A stretch of DNA of 64,000 nucleotides, from positions 682,001 through 746,000 of the forward strand of contig JAWUZG010000299.1 of assembly GCA_036785705.1 (NCBI GenBank), given 5' to 3'. Positions 62,573-64,000 of this stretch are shown here, one piece after another. The notes under the pieces are model-generated. The model worked only from the letters and a program-made list of their open reading frames with translations, did not search any database and had not been told where the DNA came from. Positions within the stretch are counted from its first letter, which is position 1; each line of letters starts with the position of its first letter. The translations under genes were made by a program, and so were the position numbers. Origin of the DNA: Acanthornis magna (lineage: Eukaryota > Chordata > Aves > Passeriformes > Acanthizidae).

Positions 62573-64000
62573 GTTGAATAAACAATATCTAAAAACATGA
62601 GGATTTCATTAGTGATTCCTGAAGTTTCTTGGCACTTTATATTTCCAAACTAAAAGCTTTGAAAGAAAGCTTATCTCCCTAGGTTTCTGCAGGGGGATTG
62701 ATGTTTTATCTGGATATGGCATACTACAGAGACATTTTTAAGAATGAAGAGTAAAGGTGAAGTGATTTTCATACATATTTTCTTTGAATGTTTTGTTTGA
62801 TCAGTCTTATGCTTTTGGAAAGGGGCAGCTCTCTCACTCTAAAGAAAGGAAGTTCCTTTCCCAGTCTGTTCTAAGTAGGATTGCACTTGGTACTAAAATC
62901 TGTCAGTGGCTTAGAGAGCCGAGTGACAGGAGTAATTAGTGCCAGCAGGATGAAGCTTCGTAAGTGGGAAAAATCAAGTAGAAAGAACATGAGAGTTCAT
63001 TTCTTTCCTCAGAAGTGGAAAGTGGTGAGGAAGGAAGGCCGGGCTACACTATGTGTTTGGCATTGAACTGCTCCGCCTATGGAGACCTCCAAATAATAAG
63101 GTAAGGACTCATTCAGCCTGAATATTTAATAGGATTGACTGAATTATTTTGTTCAAAATTATTTCATCACAGGATGGATTTAACTTTCTGTTTTTGCTGA
63201 ACCTATGAGACAGAATCTTTGACACCCCTGTAGAACAAGCAGCCAGTGTACTTCAAATTTTTCCACATTATGAAGCATCACTATGCCTGTGTTTCCTTCT
63301 TATCTCATAATCTTTGCATTTAAAAGGGGAAAATAATTTTTAAGCACTTGACTAGTGTTGTTGGAAGGGTTCCGTATAAGTGTGTATGTGGAGCGTGTGA
63401 CTGAAGAATCCCACAGGTCTCCCATCAGGCATCATTTATTTGACTAGAAGGAGTTAGCATTTAATTTCTCTAAAGTGCTCTGAAAATCTAGTTTCCTAAC
63501 TTCTTTTTCTCTTGAGCAAGGACAACTCTTAAAACAGTGGACAATTACACTACAATTATGCACTTATAAAATTGCATAACTATATAAGCATATAATTATA
63601 TGAGCATCTAATTTTAATGTATTACAGACCTGGCAAAACTGAGGAAGTCAGTTCACGGTGGCTTTGCAGTGCCCATGTGCAATTGAGAGTCCTTTACAAT
63701 ACATCATTCAGGATAGAAGATCCTGGAAAGAGGAGACAGGAGACATGGGCGTTGGTGCACCAAGAGTCCATGTAGCCACCCTGTTTTGGTAGGGTGGCGG
63801 GGACGGGCTTTCTGCATCCTCATTTGTGCCTCCTTTGAATTAAAAACTTGAACTTTGGGATAAAGAATTTTCAGATAATGTAAGGCAAGTCTTTCCAAGG
63901 TTACCTTTTGCCAGTATTGCGATATTAGGGGTTACAGGCTAAAAGAGGACTATCTGATCCTTATGAATTTAATTACTTTTTTTCTATTTTCTTCTCCTTT

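Larger units (their letters stand above)
50549..64000. other. Distal upstream region, transposon-rich, no gene recognised
   Basis: The gaps between the listed CR1 and LTR copies (50549-52034, 52376-53207, 53506-54603, 55362-56773, 57046-58744, 59063-60199, 60349-61734, 62573-64000) are AT-rich and lack coding signals. A small GC-richer patch at 55640-55940 has GTGTGAG-type short repeats but no recognised identity. Confidence 0.65.

Noticed and set aside
1..64000. CRISPR arrays, tRNA or rRNA genes, bacterial-type operons
   Set aside because: No regularly spaced direct repeats, no cloverleaf-compatible A/B-box sequence and no rRNA-like segments were noticed; the sequence is vertebrate nuclear DNA.

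Overview
The window is vertebrate nuclear DNA, almost certainly from a bird and probably a songbird. Three things point this way. Chicken-repeat-1 (CR1) LINE fragments with the TCATAGAATC / TTGGAAGGGACCTT end recur throughout. There are several solo LTRs of avian endogenous-retrovirus types. The one clear protein-coding exon belongs to a conserved vertebrate neural gene. No operons, CRISPR arrays, tRNAs or rRNAs were seen, and nearly all open frames are chance or transposon-derived.

The recognisable gene is BRINP3 (FAM5C), on the minus strand and represented only by its 5' end. Positions 3470-3705 encode the first 78 codons plus two bases of codon 79: the signal peptide and the start of the secreted protein. 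A GTATGA splice donor follows, and an acceptor at 3756 precedes 50 nt of 5'UTR. The rest of the gene lies off the left edge. A CpG-rich block at 18.1-22.3 kb is the likely promoter. The best non-coding exon 1 ends at 21270 with a CG|GTGAGT donor, giving an intron 1 of about 17.5 kb. The predicted leader carries up to three upstream ORFs, one overlapping the BRINP3 start codon.

Layout, left to right: 1-3469, part of intron 2; 3470-3755, exon 2; 3756-21269, intron 1, with only two recognised CR1 fragments but two further CpG or G-rich blocks near its promoter end; 21270-22350, exon 1 and promoter island, with plausible divergent splice donors; 22350-64000, a gene-poor upstream region with about a dozen CR1 fragments and nine LTRs or LTR fragments, several nested or inverted against each other. 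Between them is AT-rich sequence in which no gene was recognised.

No previously undescribed system is evident. The most useful leads are the uORF-laden BRINP3 leader, possible divergent transcription from its promoter, the transposon-poor first intron, a perfect 13-bp hairpin at 27.34 kb, and datable transposon nesting. Transposon family assignments rest on remembered consensus patterns and on matches between copies within the window; no database search was run.
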